Shown here: in pieces, positions 26,435 to 35,030 of the stretch | Layout of the letters: every line of letters starts with the position of its first letter | How positions within the stretch are numbered: position 1 is the stretch's first letter | Assembly (NCBI GenBank): GCA_965368185.1 | Contig: CBDULZ010000004.1 | Span: 34,629-98,628, forward strand | Length of the DNA stretch: 64,000 nucleotides | Origin: Kriegella sp965368185 | GTDB lineage: Bacteria > Bacteroidota > Bacteroidia > Flavobacteriales > Flavobacteriaceae | Reading direction: 5' to 3' | Notes under the pieces: model-generated | Databases searched by the model: none | The model's input: only the letters and a program-made list of their open reading frames with translations | What the model was told of the DNA's origin: nothing | Position numbers and translations under genes: made by a program

Positions 26435-27460
26435 ATGGTTAAAAACGATCTATTTTTACGAGCTTTAAAGGGTGAATCCGTTAACCGGCCACCTGTTTGG
26501 ATGATGCGTCAAGCAGGGCGCTATCTCCCCGAATTCATGGAAATCAGGGAAAAGTACGACTTCTTTACCCGCTGTCGCACGCCTGAACTCGCCTCAGAGA
26601 TTACGGTACAACCCATCCGCCGATTTGGAATGGATGCCGCCATTCTTTTCAGTGATATCTTGGTCATTCCACAAGCCATGAATATAGAAGTTCAGATGAA
26701 ACCGAATTTTGGGCCGTATTTGCCCAACCCCATTCGTTCCCAAAAAGAACTCGATACGGTGATTGTTCCCAATGTTGACGTTGAACTTGATTATGTGATG
26801 CAGGCTATCAAGGCCACTAAGGAAAAATTAAACGACGAAGTACCTTTAATCGGTTTTGCCGGATCCCCTTGGACCATTTTATGTTATTGTGCACAGGGGC
26901 AGGGCAGCAAAACTTTTGACAAGGCCAAAGAGCTGTGTTTTACACAACCTATCGTTGCCCATGAGCTTTTGCAAAAAATTACCGATACCACGATTGCCTA
27001 TCTAAAGGCAAAAATAAAGGCAGGTGTTGATGCCGTACAAGTATTCGATTCATGGGGTGGCATGTTATCTCCCGTCGATTATCAGGAATTCTCATGGAAA
27101 TACATCCAGCAGATTATCGATGCTTTAAAAGATGAGGCTCCCGTAATCGTTTTTGGGAAAGGTTGTTGGTTCGCCCTAGGTGACATGGCCAAGTCAGGTG
27201 CGGCCGCTCTAGGTGTTGATTGGACCTGTTCTGCAAGAAACGCACGATATTTGACAGGTGGAAGTATTCCGTTACAGGGTAATTTTGACCCTGCTAGATT
27301 ATTATCCCCTCCTTCCGAAATCAAGAAAATGGTCACTCAAATGATCCGTGACTTCGGAAAAGACAACTATATCGCAAACTTGGGCCATGGTATACTCCCG
27401 AACATTCCGGTGGAGAATGCAAAAGCGTTTATTGATGCCGTAAAGTCCTATCAAGAATAA
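26435..27460 (+). CDS. hemE: Uroporphyrinogen decarboxylase
   Basis: A 341-residue enzyme that removes four carboxyl groups from uroporphyrinogen III to give coproporphyrinogen III. Signatures are PPVWMMRQAGRYLPEF near the N-terminus, AAILFSDILVIPQAM, GFAGSPWTILCYCAQG and VQVFDSWGGMLS. Length is normal for the family. It follows hemCD after 159 bp without a strong terminator, so it may have its own promoter or share the upstream transcript. Confidence 0.95.
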   Translation: MVKNDLFLRALKGESVNRPPVWMMRQAGRYLPEFMEIREKYDFFTRCRTPELASEITVQPIRRFGMDAAILFSDILVIPQAMNIEVQMKPNFGPYLPNPIRSQKELDTVIVPNVDVELDYVMQAIKATKEKLNDEVPLIGFAGSPWTILCYCAQGQGSKTFDKAKELCFTQPIVAHELLQKITDTTIAYLKAKIKAGVDAVQVFDSWGGMLSPVDYQEFSWKYIQQIIDALKDEAPVIVFGKGCWFALGDMAKSGAAALGVDWTCSARNARYLTGGSIPLQGNFDPARLLSPPSEIKKMVTQMIRDFGKDNYIANLGHGILPNIPVENAKAFIDAVKSYQE

Positions 27461-27523
27461 GTCGCGAAGAAATCTGGTGTCGTCTGAAATTTGAAATGAC
27501 ATCCTTTTTCTTAAATCAAACAT

Positions 27524-28081
27524 ATGAAGCTTACGGGAAAATTTACGATCGACGAATTGAATTCGGAAGATGCTGAAGCCCTTTGTCACCTCATGGTTTC
27601 CAATATGGCACGCTTTGAACGTTTTTTTCCAAATACGCTGCGCCAAAATCTTACTGTTAAAACCTCCCAAGATTTCATTAAAAAAAAACAAGCCCAATTC
27701 GAATCAAGATTTGAACTTACCTGGGTATTAAAAGAAGCTCTCTCAAGGAAGTTAATCGGGCTTATCATTCTAAAAGAATTGAATTGGATCGATGGTGTTG
27801 GGGAGCTGGCCTATTGCATCGATAAAAACTTTAATGGAAAAGGTTTGATGACCGAAGCAGTTAAAATGATTTCCAAGCATGCTTTTGAGCATTTGCAATT
27901 AAATACACTTCAGATTATTGTACACAAGAGCAATACCTCGAGTGTGCGGGTAGCAGAAAAATGTGGTTATATTTGGAAAAGAACGTTATCGGAGGCGTAT
28001 ACACCTCCTAAAGAAAAAGCATTGGATATGGAATTGTATCAATTAACCAATTCTTCAACAAGCTCTTTTGGCACAAAGTAA
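27524..28081 (+). CDS. GNAT acetyltransferase (RimJ/RimL-like)
   Basis: A 185-residue N-acetyltransferase with the RimJ/RimL-type layout: FTIDELNSEDAEALCHLM, then LIGLIILKELNWIDGVGELAYCIDKNFNGKGLMTEAVKMISKHAF (acetyl-CoA-binding loop NGKGLMTEA) and the end SSVRVAEKCGYIWKRTLSEAY. Such enzymes acetylate protein N-termini or small molecules; the substrate is unknown. It lies between hemE (63 bp) and hemF (about 20 bp) and probably shares their transcript. Confidence 0.85.
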   Translation: MKLTGKFTIDELNSEDAEALCHLMVSNMARFERFFPNTLRQNLTVKTSQDFIKKKQAQFESRFELTWVLKEALSRKLIGLIILKELNWIDGVGELAYCIDKNFNGKGLMTEAVKMISKHAFEHLQLNTLQIIVHKSNTSSVRVAEKCGYIWKRTLSEAYTPPKEKALDMELYQLTNSSTSSFGTK

Positions 28082-28100
28082 GGCAGAATACACAGACACA

Positions 28101-29003
28101 ATGAAGGATACTTTTTACACCTATATACAAAACCTACAGGATACAATTACCTCAAAATTGGAAGAAGTAGATGGTACCGCTAAGTTCCGTGAAGATATAT
28201 GGGAACGCGCGGAAGGCGGGGGCGGTCGCTCGCGTGTGATAGAAAACGGCAGCGTTATTGAAAAAGGCGGCGTCAATATTTCGGCTGTTCATGGGGTCTT
28301 ACCCGAAAGCATGCAAAATTATTTCGGGGTCAAGGATGCCGATTTCTTTGCTTGTGGATTAAGTCTCGTTATCCATCCAAAAAGTCCCATGGTACCTACG
28401 GTACACGCCAATTGGCGCTATTTCGAAATGTACGATAAAGACGGGAATATTGTGGATCAATGGTTTGGTGGCGGACAAGATTTGACACCCTATTATTTGT
28501 TCGATGAAGATGCCATTCATTTTCATTCCGTATGCAAACGGGCGTGCGACAGCAACAATCCGACGTTTTATCAAGAATATAAAAAGCGATGCGATACCTA
28601 TTTTTGGAATGCACATAGAGATGAAGCCCGTGGTGTTGGCGGACTCTTTTTTGATTATTGCAAAGCAACCGAGGAAATGAAAATGCAAGACTGGTACAGC
28701 TTTGTTACCGAAGTGGGAAATAGTTTTTTAGAGGCTTATATACCAATCGTTCTAAAACGAAAAGACCTTACATATTCCGCCAAACAAAGGGAATGGCAAG
28801 AAATACGTAGAGGACGCTATGTCGAGTTTAATCTGGTACATGACAAGGGCACGCTCTTCGGACTCAAAACCAATGGACGTATCGAAAGTATTCTAATGAG
28901 CCTTCCTCCACATGTGCAGTGGCGGTACGACCATCACCCTGAGGCGGGAAGCGAGGAAGAACGGCTTCTAAAAATTCTTAAAAATCCCAAAGAATGGGTT
29001 TAA
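28101..29003 (+). CDS. hemF: Oxygen-dependent coproporphyrinogen III oxidase
   Basis: About 300 residues from ATG 28101 (MKDTFYTYIQ). The frame is open to 28068 but overlaps the end of the GNAT gene, so the later ATG is preferred. The enzyme uses O2 to convert coproporphyrinogen III to protoporphyrinogen IX. Motifs are ERAEGGGGRSRVIENGSVIEKGGVN, FFACGLSLVIHPKSPMVPTVHANWRYFE, WFGGGQDLTPYYLF, RGVGGLFFDY and GRYVEFNLVHDKGTLFGLKT. Its presence shows aerobic heme synthesis, although the same window encodes nitrate respiration. Confidence 0.95.
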   Translation: MKDTFYTYIQNLQDTITSKLEEVDGTAKFREDIWERAEGGGGRSRVIENGSVIEKGGVNISAVHGVLPESMQNYFGVKDADFFACGLSLVIHPKSPMVPTVHANWRYFEMYDKDGNIVDQWFGGGQDLTPYYLFDEDAIHFHSVCKRACDSNNPTFYQEYKKRCDTYFWNAHRDEARGVGGLFFDYCKATEEMKMQDWYSFVTEVGNSFLEAYIPIVLKRKDLTYSAKQREWQEIRRGRYVEFNLVHDKGTLFGLKTNGRIESILMSLPPHVQWRYDHHPEAGSEEERLLKILKNPKEWV

Positions 29004-29012
29004 TAGGCTACT

Positions 29013-29171
29013 ATGGCTAAAAAAGGAAAAGCAAAAAATACGGTGAACAAGGCTAAACATACCAAGCTACTAAATAGAAAAAAAGCCAAACTTAAAAAAG
29101 AACAGGAGAAAAGGAAGGAACGACTAAAAACGATTGCTAAAATGAAGCTCCCTAAAAACGAAACCCAATGA
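29013..29171 (+). CDS. 52-aa lysine-rich small protein
   Basis: A short ORF from ATG 29013 to TGA 29171, starting 9 bp after hemF. The product is extremely basic, with more than one third Lys and Arg, in a helical pattern (KKAKLKKEQEKRKERLKTIAKMK). Its stop overlaps the next start (ATGA, 29168-29171), as real operon genes do. It may bind nucleic acid or ribosomes, judging by composition only. No family recognised. Confidence 0.6.
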   Translation: MAKKGKAKNTVNKAKHTKLLNRKKAKLKKEQEKRKERLKTIAKMKLPKNETQ

Positions 29172-29563
29172 ACACCAACACTTGTTTCTGCGGTTTTCCG
29201 GGTGATTACGCTAATTGCTGCGGTAAAGTTCACGCAAATATAGCTAAAGCAACAACTGCCGAGCAATTGATGCGCTCTAGGTATTCGGCTTTTGTACTTG
29301 CGAATGGCAATTATTTAATGCAAAGCCACCATTCATCGACAAGGCCACTTAAAGATAAAAAAGCAATTATAAAATGGGCCAAGTCCATTACTTGGGTCAA
29401 ACTTGAAATTATTGCCAAAACCAGAGGGAACGACCAAGATGAAGAAGGTACCGTTACTTTTGACGCATATTACTACGAGAATGGTAAATTAGAGGTCATT
29501 CATGAAAAATCAGTTTTTAAAAAAGAAAATACACATTGGACTTATTTAGGTTTGGCAACATGA
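29168..29563 (+). CDS. YchJ-family SEC-C motif protein
   Basis: A 131-residue protein of the YchJ (UPF0225) type. An N-terminal CFCGFPGDYANCCGKVH cysteine set probably binds zinc, followed by ATTAEQLMRSRYSAFVLANGNYLMQSHH and a late beta-rich part ending in THWTYLGL. Function is not established; the Cys set resembles the SEC-C zinc motif but sits at the N-terminus. It overlaps the small basic gene before it and the lipoprotein gene after it by ATGA-type junctions, so the three are translationally coupled. Confidence 0.85.
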   Translation: MNTNTCFCGFPGDYANCCGKVHANIAKATTAEQLMRSRYSAFVLANGNYLMQSHHSSTRPLKDKKAIIKWAKSITWVKLEIIAKTRGNDQDEEGTVTFDAYYYENGKLEVIHEKSVFKKENTHWTYLGLAT

Positions 29564-30183
29564 AATCAGTAACAAGTATTTTGGCCTTATTTACTATAGT
29601 CTTGTTCACATTTGGATGTCAATCAAGGAAATCAAAAAGTGATATCGAAATCAGCTTTATCCAAGACACCCTCGATATAGGCTATACCTATTGGTGGCCA
29701 CAATCGGGACCATTTGTTGGAAATTGTGGCGAAGAATTATCTCTGGTATTCGCCGGTATTCTCACAGAACTTGAAAAACCAAATAAAAATGCAGGCCCCC
29801 TATACACGGTACAAGAAGGTATAATTGAGATTGAAAGGGTTTTTAAAATCAAGGAAATAGGTATAAACTCCTATGCGAATCAGAAATTTGTTCGTACCGA
29901 TTGTTTTTATGATTTGGGAATAACTGTGGGAGACACCGTCTTAGTTTCTTGTTATGAATTTGAGGACGCATATAGCATCCCAGGAGGAAAATCCATTTTA
30001 AAAATAAGAAGCTTTGATGACCCTATTGTAACATCCCTTCGAAACTTTATCGACTCAGATCAAAATCCGGTTAAACTAAAAAAGGATTCATTACTATGGC
30101 GTACATTTGAATTAGATAAGGATTTGAGCCGCATAATTGCATGCCGTGAGCAATCAAAAGATTCGGTCGATGTCTCAGAATAG
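29560..30183 (+). CDS. Hypothetical lipoprotein
   Basis: A 207-residue lipoprotein from ATG 29560, which overlaps the stop of the YchJ-like gene (ATGA). The signal ends in the lipobox FGCQ at about residue 20. The mature part is beta-rich with WWPQSGPFVGNCGEELSLVF and LGITVGDTVLVSCYEFEDAYSIPGG. I do not recognise the family. An in-frame start at 29536 would lack the signal layout. It precedes hemB by 38 bp. Confidence 0.7.
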   Translation: MKSVTSILALFTIVLFTFGCQSRKSKSDIEISFIQDTLDIGYTYWWPQSGPFVGNCGEELSLVFAGILTELEKPNKNAGPLYTVQEGIIEIERVFKIKEIGINSYANQKFVRTDCFYDLGITVGDTVLVSCYEFEDAYSIPGGKSILKIRSFDDPIVTSLRNFIDSDQNPVKLKKDSLLWRTFELDKDLSRIIACREQSKDSVDVSE

Positions 30184-30221
30184 GGATAGGGGTTCGATAA
30201 TTGAAAAACAAAAACGTATAA

Positions 30222-31211
30222 ATGTATCCACTTAAAAGAAACAGAAGACTGCGAACTTCATCTGCCATTCGGTCTTTAGTACAAGAAACTACCATTTCGC
30301 CAAACGATTTTCTCGTCCCACTTTTTGTGGTGGAAGGCAAAGCGATTAAGGAAGAAATTGCCTCAATGCCCAATTATTATCGGCTAAGCCTCGACAATTT
30401 AGAAAAAGAGGTCAAAGAACTCTGGCATATGGGACTTAAGGCGGTATTGCTCTTTGTAAAAGTACCTGATGCGTTAAAGGATAACAAAGGTGTAGAGGTA
30501 CTTAATGAGAACGGACTAATGCAACGCGCCATTAAAACCGTTAAAAATGCTTGTGCCGACATGTTGGTTATGACCGACGTGGCCTTCGACCCGTACTCTT
30601 CGTATGGTCATGACGGTATTGTTGCCCAAGGACGTATTCTCAATGACGAGACAACCGAACTGCTGGCCGAGATGAGTGTTAGTCACGCCAAAGCCGGAGC
30701 CGATTTTGTGGCCCCGAGCGATATGATGGACGGCCGAATTCTGACCATCAGGGAAGCCTTGGAAGACGAGGGGTTCATCGATACGGGCATTATGAGCTAT
30801 AGTGCCAAATATGCCTCTGCTTTTTATGGTCCTTTTCGCGATGCCTTGGATTCAGCTCCGGTAGATATCAAAAATGTGCCCAAGGACAAAAAGACCTATC
30901 AGATGGATTTTAGCAATCGATTCGAGGCCATTAAAGAAACGGAAATGGACATTGATGAAGGAGCCGATATTGTGATGGTAAAACCAGGCTTATGTTATTT
31001 AGACATCGTTCGGGAAATACGAAATGAGGTCGATGTGCCGGTGGCCGTATATCAAGTCAGCGGCGAGTATGCCATGGTGAAGGCAGCAGCCGAAAGAGGA
31101 TGGTTGGATCATGATGCCGTTATGATGGAGCAGTTAACCGCGATTAAAAGGGCCGGTGCGAATATTATCGCAAGCTATTTTGCCAAAGACGCTGTGCGGT
31201 TATTGGGTTAA
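30222..31211 (+). CDS. hemB: Porphobilinogen synthase (5-aminolevulinate dehydratase)
   Basis: A 329-residue enzyme that condenses two 5-aminolevulinate molecules to porphobilinogen. Landmarks are RRLRTSSAIRSLVQET, MTDVAFDPYSSYGHDGI, FVAPSDMMDGRI, a Lys in SYSAKYASAFYGPFR and the Schiff-base Lys in MVKPGLCYLD. The zinc-binding cysteine set of Zn-type enzymes (DVCLCPY...HCG) is replaced by DVAFDPY...HDG, so this is a Zn-independent, Mg-type enzyme. It lies last of the heme genes in the run, 38 bp after the lipoprotein gene. Confidence 0.95.
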   Translation: MYPLKRNRRLRTSSAIRSLVQETTISPNDFLVPLFVVEGKAIKEEIASMPNYYRLSLDNLEKEVKELWHMGLKAVLLFVKVPDALKDNKGVEVLNENGLMQRAIKTVKNACADMLVMTDVAFDPYSSYGHDGIVAQGRILNDETTELLAEMSVSHAKAGADFVAPSDMMDGRILTIREALEDEGFIDTGIMSYSAKYASAFYGPFRDALDSAPVDIKNVPKDKKTYQMDFSNRFEAIKETEMDIDEGADIVMVKPGLCYLDIVREIRNEVDVPVAVYQVSGEYAMVKAAAERGWLDHDAVMMEQLTAIKRAGANIIASYFAKDAVRLLG

Positions 31212-31290
31212 TTTTGGAATAGGCCAAAACAAATACGATTGTTACGTTCAGACATGAAAATCAATGTTTTCAACAAGCTATAGCACATCG

Positions 31291-31800
31291 ATGAAAAGAA
31301 TATTTTTTATACTTTTCGGCATAATCCACTTAAACACCATGTCACAAGACCTTTTTGCTGAAACCTTTCTTGAAAAATGGGAAAACTCAAAACAGTATCT
31401 GGTACAGCTTGCCGAGGTTAAGCCAGGATCTCAATACGCATTTAAACCGACCGAGAAACAACGAACCTTTTCGGCACAATTGATTCATATCAAAGAGAAT
31501 AATGACTGGTTGGGCAACACCTACTTCGGCAGTGGCAACTTTCAAAAAGAGAAAACGAATTCAGCGCCCACAAAAAAGCAGCTTATTGACGGCCTAAAAA
31601 AGAGTTTTGATGTGTCAGCCTCTCTTATTGCAAATCTAGAATCGGAAAAACTTGCTGAAAAAGTCGAATTCTTTGCGGGAAAAAAGACAAAAATGCAAAT
31701 TATGAATTTACTGCAAGACCATGTCACCCATCATCGTGGACAATTGATCGTATATTTGAAACATAACCAAATTGAACCACCTCGATATTCGGGTTGGTAA
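31291..31800 (+). CDS. DinB-family protein with signal peptide
   Basis: About 169 residues from ATG 31291, chosen because it gives a signal peptide (MKRIFFILFGIIHLNTMSQ). An in-frame ATG at 31264 is also possible. The four-helix DinB/YfiT fold shows the expected metal ligands: His in FSAQLIHIKENNDWL and the late pair in DHVTHHRGQLIVYLK. The family includes bacillithiol-dependent transferases and many unknowns. An exported form is common in Bacteroidota; its role is not known. It is 10 bp before the serine hydrolase gene. Confidence 0.85.
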   Translation: MKRIFFILFGIIHLNTMSQDLFAETFLEKWENSKQYLVQLAEVKPGSQYAFKPTEKQRTFSAQLIHIKENNDWLGNTYFGSGNFQKEKTNSAPTKKQLIDGLKKSFDVSASLIANLESEKLAEKVEFFAGKKTKMQIMNLLQDHVTHHRGQLIVYLKHNQIEPPRYSGW

Positions 31801-31809
31801 CTCGCAAAT

Positions 31810-33123
31810 ATGAAAAAGCAGCGTTACGAAATAATAAATATACTTTTCGGTATCTTATCTTTCTCATTTCTAAGTGCCCAAAATACTGGGCTTTCTATAG
31901 GATTTCCTTCCGAAGTAGGATTAGATTCAACATACATCCATCAAAAAGTAGATTCAATAATGGCCTACGGCATTCAGGAGCACGCTTTTCCCGGAGCACA
32001 GGTTTTGGTTGCCAAGAACAGTACGATTATTTTTCATAAGGCTTACGGGTACCACACCTATGACAACCAAACTAAGGTAACATTAGACGACATTTATGAC
32101 CTTGCTTCCGTCACAAAAATTACGGGACCATTACCGGCTCTTATGAAATTGGTAGATGAAGATAAGCTCAATCTCGATCTGCCCTTCAGCACCTATTGGA
32201 AACCATGGCGCAGAAGAAAGGATAAAAAAGATTTGACCTTAAGGGAAATTCTCGCCCATCAGGCGGGCCTGGTGCCTTACATCGTATTTCTTGATAAGGT
32301 AATCAAAAAGAATGGGGCCATTAAAAAGCGATTTGTAAAGACCGAAAACCAAAAGGGATACACCCACCAAGCCTATGAACATCTTTTTATAAAGGATAGG
32401 TTTAACCGTAAAATGTATCGCATGATCAATCGCTCTAAGGTAAGCGATGAAAAAAAATATAAATATTCGGGGCTGACCTTCCTTATTTTCCCGAAACTCA
32501 TCGAAAACCTTACGGGCCAATCATATGAAACGTATTTAACGAGCAATTTTTATGCTCCTTTGGGAGCCACCACAATGGGTTTCAATCCCAAAACAAAAAA
32601 TTATTCCAATAGAATCGTACCCACCGAAATGGACACCCTTTTTAGGCATGAACTCACAAAAAACTGGGTACATGATGAAAATGCATCCCTTTTGGGCGGT
32701 GTTTCTGGCAATGCAGGACTGTTCGCCTCGGCCACCGATTTGGCAAAAATCATGCAGCTATACCAAAATTATGGTATTTACAATGGTAAGAGGTATATCT
32801 CAGAGGCAACCATGAAAGAATTTAATCGGGTTCAATACCCTGAAAATGATAACCGTCGGGGCTTGGGCTTTGACAAACCGCTATTGAATAACGCAGAACT
32901 TCCTTTGAAAGATGCCTATCCCGCCCCGCAGGCCAGTGCAGAAAGTTTCGGACATAGCGGATTCACAGGTACATTTATCTGGGCAGATCCTGTGGAACAA
33001 TTGGTATATATTTTCCTCTCCAATCGTGTAAACCCTACAAGGGAAAACCAAAATTTATACAAATTGAACATACGATCTGCAATACAGCAAGTGTTTTATC
33101 AGGGCAAACTAACATCGCAATAG
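31810..33123 (+). CDS. Exported serine hydrolase (beta-lactamase/DD-peptidase type)
   Basis: A 437-residue protein with a signal peptide (about residues 1-23). The class C-like active site is visible: S100-V-T-K103 in DLASVTKITG, a Tyr-Ser pair in KYKYSGLTF in place of YxN, and a late HSGFTGTFIW that takes the KTG position. The family includes esterases, D-aminopeptidases and penicillin-binding-like hydrolases, so the substrate is unknown. It begins 9 bp after the DinB-like gene, in the same probable operon. Confidence 0.88.
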   Translation: MKKQRYEIINILFGILSFSFLSAQNTGLSIGFPSEVGLDSTYIHQKVDSIMAYGIQEHAFPGAQVLVAKNSTIIFHKAYGYHTYDNQTKVTLDDIYDLASVTKITGPLPALMKLVDEDKLNLDLPFSTYWKPWRRRKDKKDLTLREILAHQAGLVPYIVFLDKVIKKNGAIKKRFVKTENQKGYTHQAYEHLFIKDRFNRKMYRMINRSKVSDEKKYKYSGLTFLIFPKLIENLTGQSYETYLTSNFYAPLGATTMGFNPKTKNYSNRIVPTEMDTLFRHELTKNWVHDENASLLGGVSGNAGLFASATDLAKIMQLYQNYGIYNGKRYISEATMKEFNRVQYPENDNRRGLGFDKPLLNNAELPLKDAYPAPQASAESFGHSGFTGTFIWADPVEQLVYIFLSNRVNPTRENQNLYKLNIRSAIQQVFYQGKLTSQ

Positions 33124-33149
33124 GGTTAAACGATTCCTCAATTTATTGG

Positions 33150-33157
33150 TATCTTTG
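33150..33157 (+). promoter_or_regulatory. Probable -7 box before the CorC-like gene
   Basis: TATCTTTG matches TAnnTTTG exactly, 17 bp before the ATG at 33175. It suggests that the gene has its own promoter although it is close to the previous one. No clear -33 element was found. Confidence 0.4.
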
Positions 33158-33174
33158 TGACTTAATAGCATTCT

Positions 33175-34296
33175 ATGGGCCTATTGATTTTTTATGCGCT
33201 TATTTCTATCTTTTTTTCCTTTTTATGCTCGGTCTTGGAAGCTGTCTTATTAAGCATCAACCCCACTTTTATAAATATTAAGAAAAAGGATGGCAAGGCC
33301 TATGCCGGCATCTTAGAAACCTTAAAAAACGATGTTGACAAGCCTCTAATAGCCATTCTCACACTGAACACAGTAGCACATACCGTGGGAGCGATATTGG
33401 TGGGTGTACAGGCCAAATCGGCCTATGCGCAATTGTACGGTACTGCCGAGCGCACATTTTTGGGTGTCCAATTTACAGAAGACCTTATGGTCGGTATCGT
33501 TTCGACCATCATGACCATTTTGATTTTAGTGGCGTCTGAAATTATTCCGAAAACCATTGGGGCAACCTATTGGAGACAATTGGCCAATTTCACAGCCAAA
33601 ACCCTTAAAATTATGGTACTGGTCCTAAAGTGGACAGGCCTTTTATGGATATTACAATTGTTCACCAAACTGGTTGGCGGAAAGGGTCATCATGGCAGCG
33701 TTTTAAGTCGGGAAGACTTCACTGCCATGACCGATATTGCCCATGAGGAAGGCGTTTTTGAAAAATCGGAATCTACAATCATTAAAAACCTCCTGCGCTT
33801 CGATGAGGTGTTGGTAAAAGACATTATGACTCCCCGGGCCGTGGTAAAAATTGCAGCGGAAGACAAAACCATAGCAGAATTTTTTGAAAACAATCCGAAA
33901 ATGCGATTTTCCCGTATTCCGGTTTATAATGGAAAAGTAGATAATATCACAGGTTTTGTTCTGAAGGACAATATTTTAGAAGAGATGGTAAATGATAATG
34001 GTCACTTGCCCTTATCGGAGATTAAAAGGGAAATTCTAATTACCGACCGCAGCACCCCAATCCCTCAATTGTTCAACACCCTAATTTCTAAACGAGAGCA
34101 CATTGCCTTAGTCGTAGACGAATATGGATCGGTCAGCGGCCTCGTCACTATGGAAGATGTCATCGAAACCCTGTTGGGGTTGGAAATCATGGACGAAAGT
34201 GATAATGTGGCCGATTTGCAGCAACTGGCACGAAAGAATTGGGAAGAACGGGCCAAACGTCTCGGGGTCATAGAAAAGATCCCAAAAGAAGAGTAA
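33175..34296 (+). CDS. CNNM/CorC-type transporter with CBS pair
   Basis: A 373-residue protein. An N-terminal CNNM-like domain with about four membrane segments (about residues 1-155; SEIIPKTIGATYW) is followed by a CBS pair (about 205-335; MTPRAVVKIAAEDKTIAEF, then LVVDEYGSVSGLVTMEDVIETLLG). Relatives are implicated in Mg2+ or Co2+ efflux, or sodium-coupled metal transport. The CorC_HlyC C-terminal domain is absent or very short, as the chain ends soon after the CBS pair. Its stop overlaps the next ATG by one base (TAATG), so the two genes are coupled. Confidence 0.88.
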   Translation: MGLLIFYALISIFFSFLCSVLEAVLLSINPTFINIKKKDGKAYAGILETLKNDVDKPLIAILTLNTVAHTVGAILVGVQAKSAYAQLYGTAERTFLGVQFTEDLMVGIVSTIMTILILVASEIIPKTIGATYWRQLANFTAKTLKIMVLVLKWTGLLWILQLFTKLVGGKGHHGSVLSREDFTAMTDIAHEEGVFEKSESTIIKNLLRFDEVLVKDIMTPRAVVKIAAEDKTIAEFFENNPKMRFSRIPVYNGKVDNITGFVLKDNILEEMVNDNGHLPLSEIKREILITDRSTPIPQLFNTLISKREHIALVVDEYGSVSGLVTMEDVIETLLGLEIMDESDNVADLQQLARKNWEERAKRLGVIEKIPKEE

Positions 34297-34769
34297 TGGA
34301 AACGGCCTTCATGAAAACACCACTAGGTATCGCAAAAATCGAAGGCGATATGTCGGGGTTGTCCTCAATTTCGATATTAGATTCCGATCAAGCGCCTGAT
34401 GACATCTTTCCAGAACTATTGGAAGATGCGATATATCAGCTGCAGGAATATTTCGAAGGCAAACGGCAAAAGTTTAGCCTCCAATTAAATCCTCAAGGTA
34501 CCGATTTTCAAAAAAAGGTGTGGGAAGCACTGCAGTTCATACCCTACGGCAAGACGACCTCATATCTTGAACTCACTAAAACTTTAGGTGACGTCAAAGC
34601 CATTCGCGCAGTAGCTGCAGCAAATGGTAAAAACCCGTTATGGATCGTCATTCCATGTCATCGCGTAATTGGTAGTGATGGTTCGTTGACAGGTTATGCC
34701 GGCGGGTTGCATCGTAAAAAATGGCTTTTAAATCACGAAAGTCCCGTTAAGCAACAATCGCTTTTTTGA
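34296..34769 (+). CDS. ogt: Methylated-DNA-protein-cysteine methyltransferase
   Basis: A 157-residue suicide alkyltransferase that repairs O6-methylguanine. The DNA-binding winged-helix part (DFQKKVWEALQFIPYGKTTSYLELTKTLG) precedes the catalytic IPCHRVIGSDGSLTGYAGG, with Cys in PCHRV. The start at ATG 34296 overlaps the previous stop by one base; an in-frame start upstream at 34239 lies inside the CorC-like gene. It ends the plus-strand run from hemA. The function is near certain; Ogt versus Ada-C naming is by convention. Confidence 0.93.
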   Translation: METAFMKTPLGIAKIEGDMSGLSSISILDSDQAPDDIFPELLEDAIYQLQEYFEGKRQKFSLQLNPQGTDFQKKVWEALQFIPYGKTTSYLELTKTLGDVKAIRAVAAANGKNPLWIVIPCHRVIGSDGSLTGYAGGLHRKKWLLNHESPVKQQSLF

Positions 34770-34993
34770 GTTTCGCAGACTTGGCGGTTTGTTCTACAAA
34801 TTTCTAACCTTAATTCGAATGAGATTCATGTTTTTCATGGATAAAACTGTTCGTTTTATGGTCAATGCATTTATTTTTCTTTCAGAATAAAACCTACCAC
34901 AGACCCATCGGTCGGTTCCGTTATTTTTTTTACACCCCTTTCAATTATTTAAATATCTCTGAATTCGGGGATGGTCAACTAACAATTCATGCT

Positions 34994-35001
34994 TAATTTT
35001 G
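34994..35001 (+). promoter_or_regulatory. Probable -7 box of the DUF4153 gene
   Basis: TAATTTTG matches TAnnTTTG exactly, 29 bp before the ATG at 35031. It lies just inside the longer open frame that begins at 34989, so that upstream start would be untranscribed; the ATG at 35031 is therefore preferred. Confidence 0.4.
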
Positions 35002-35030
35002 TTCGTATATTGAACTTAATTAACGTAGAT

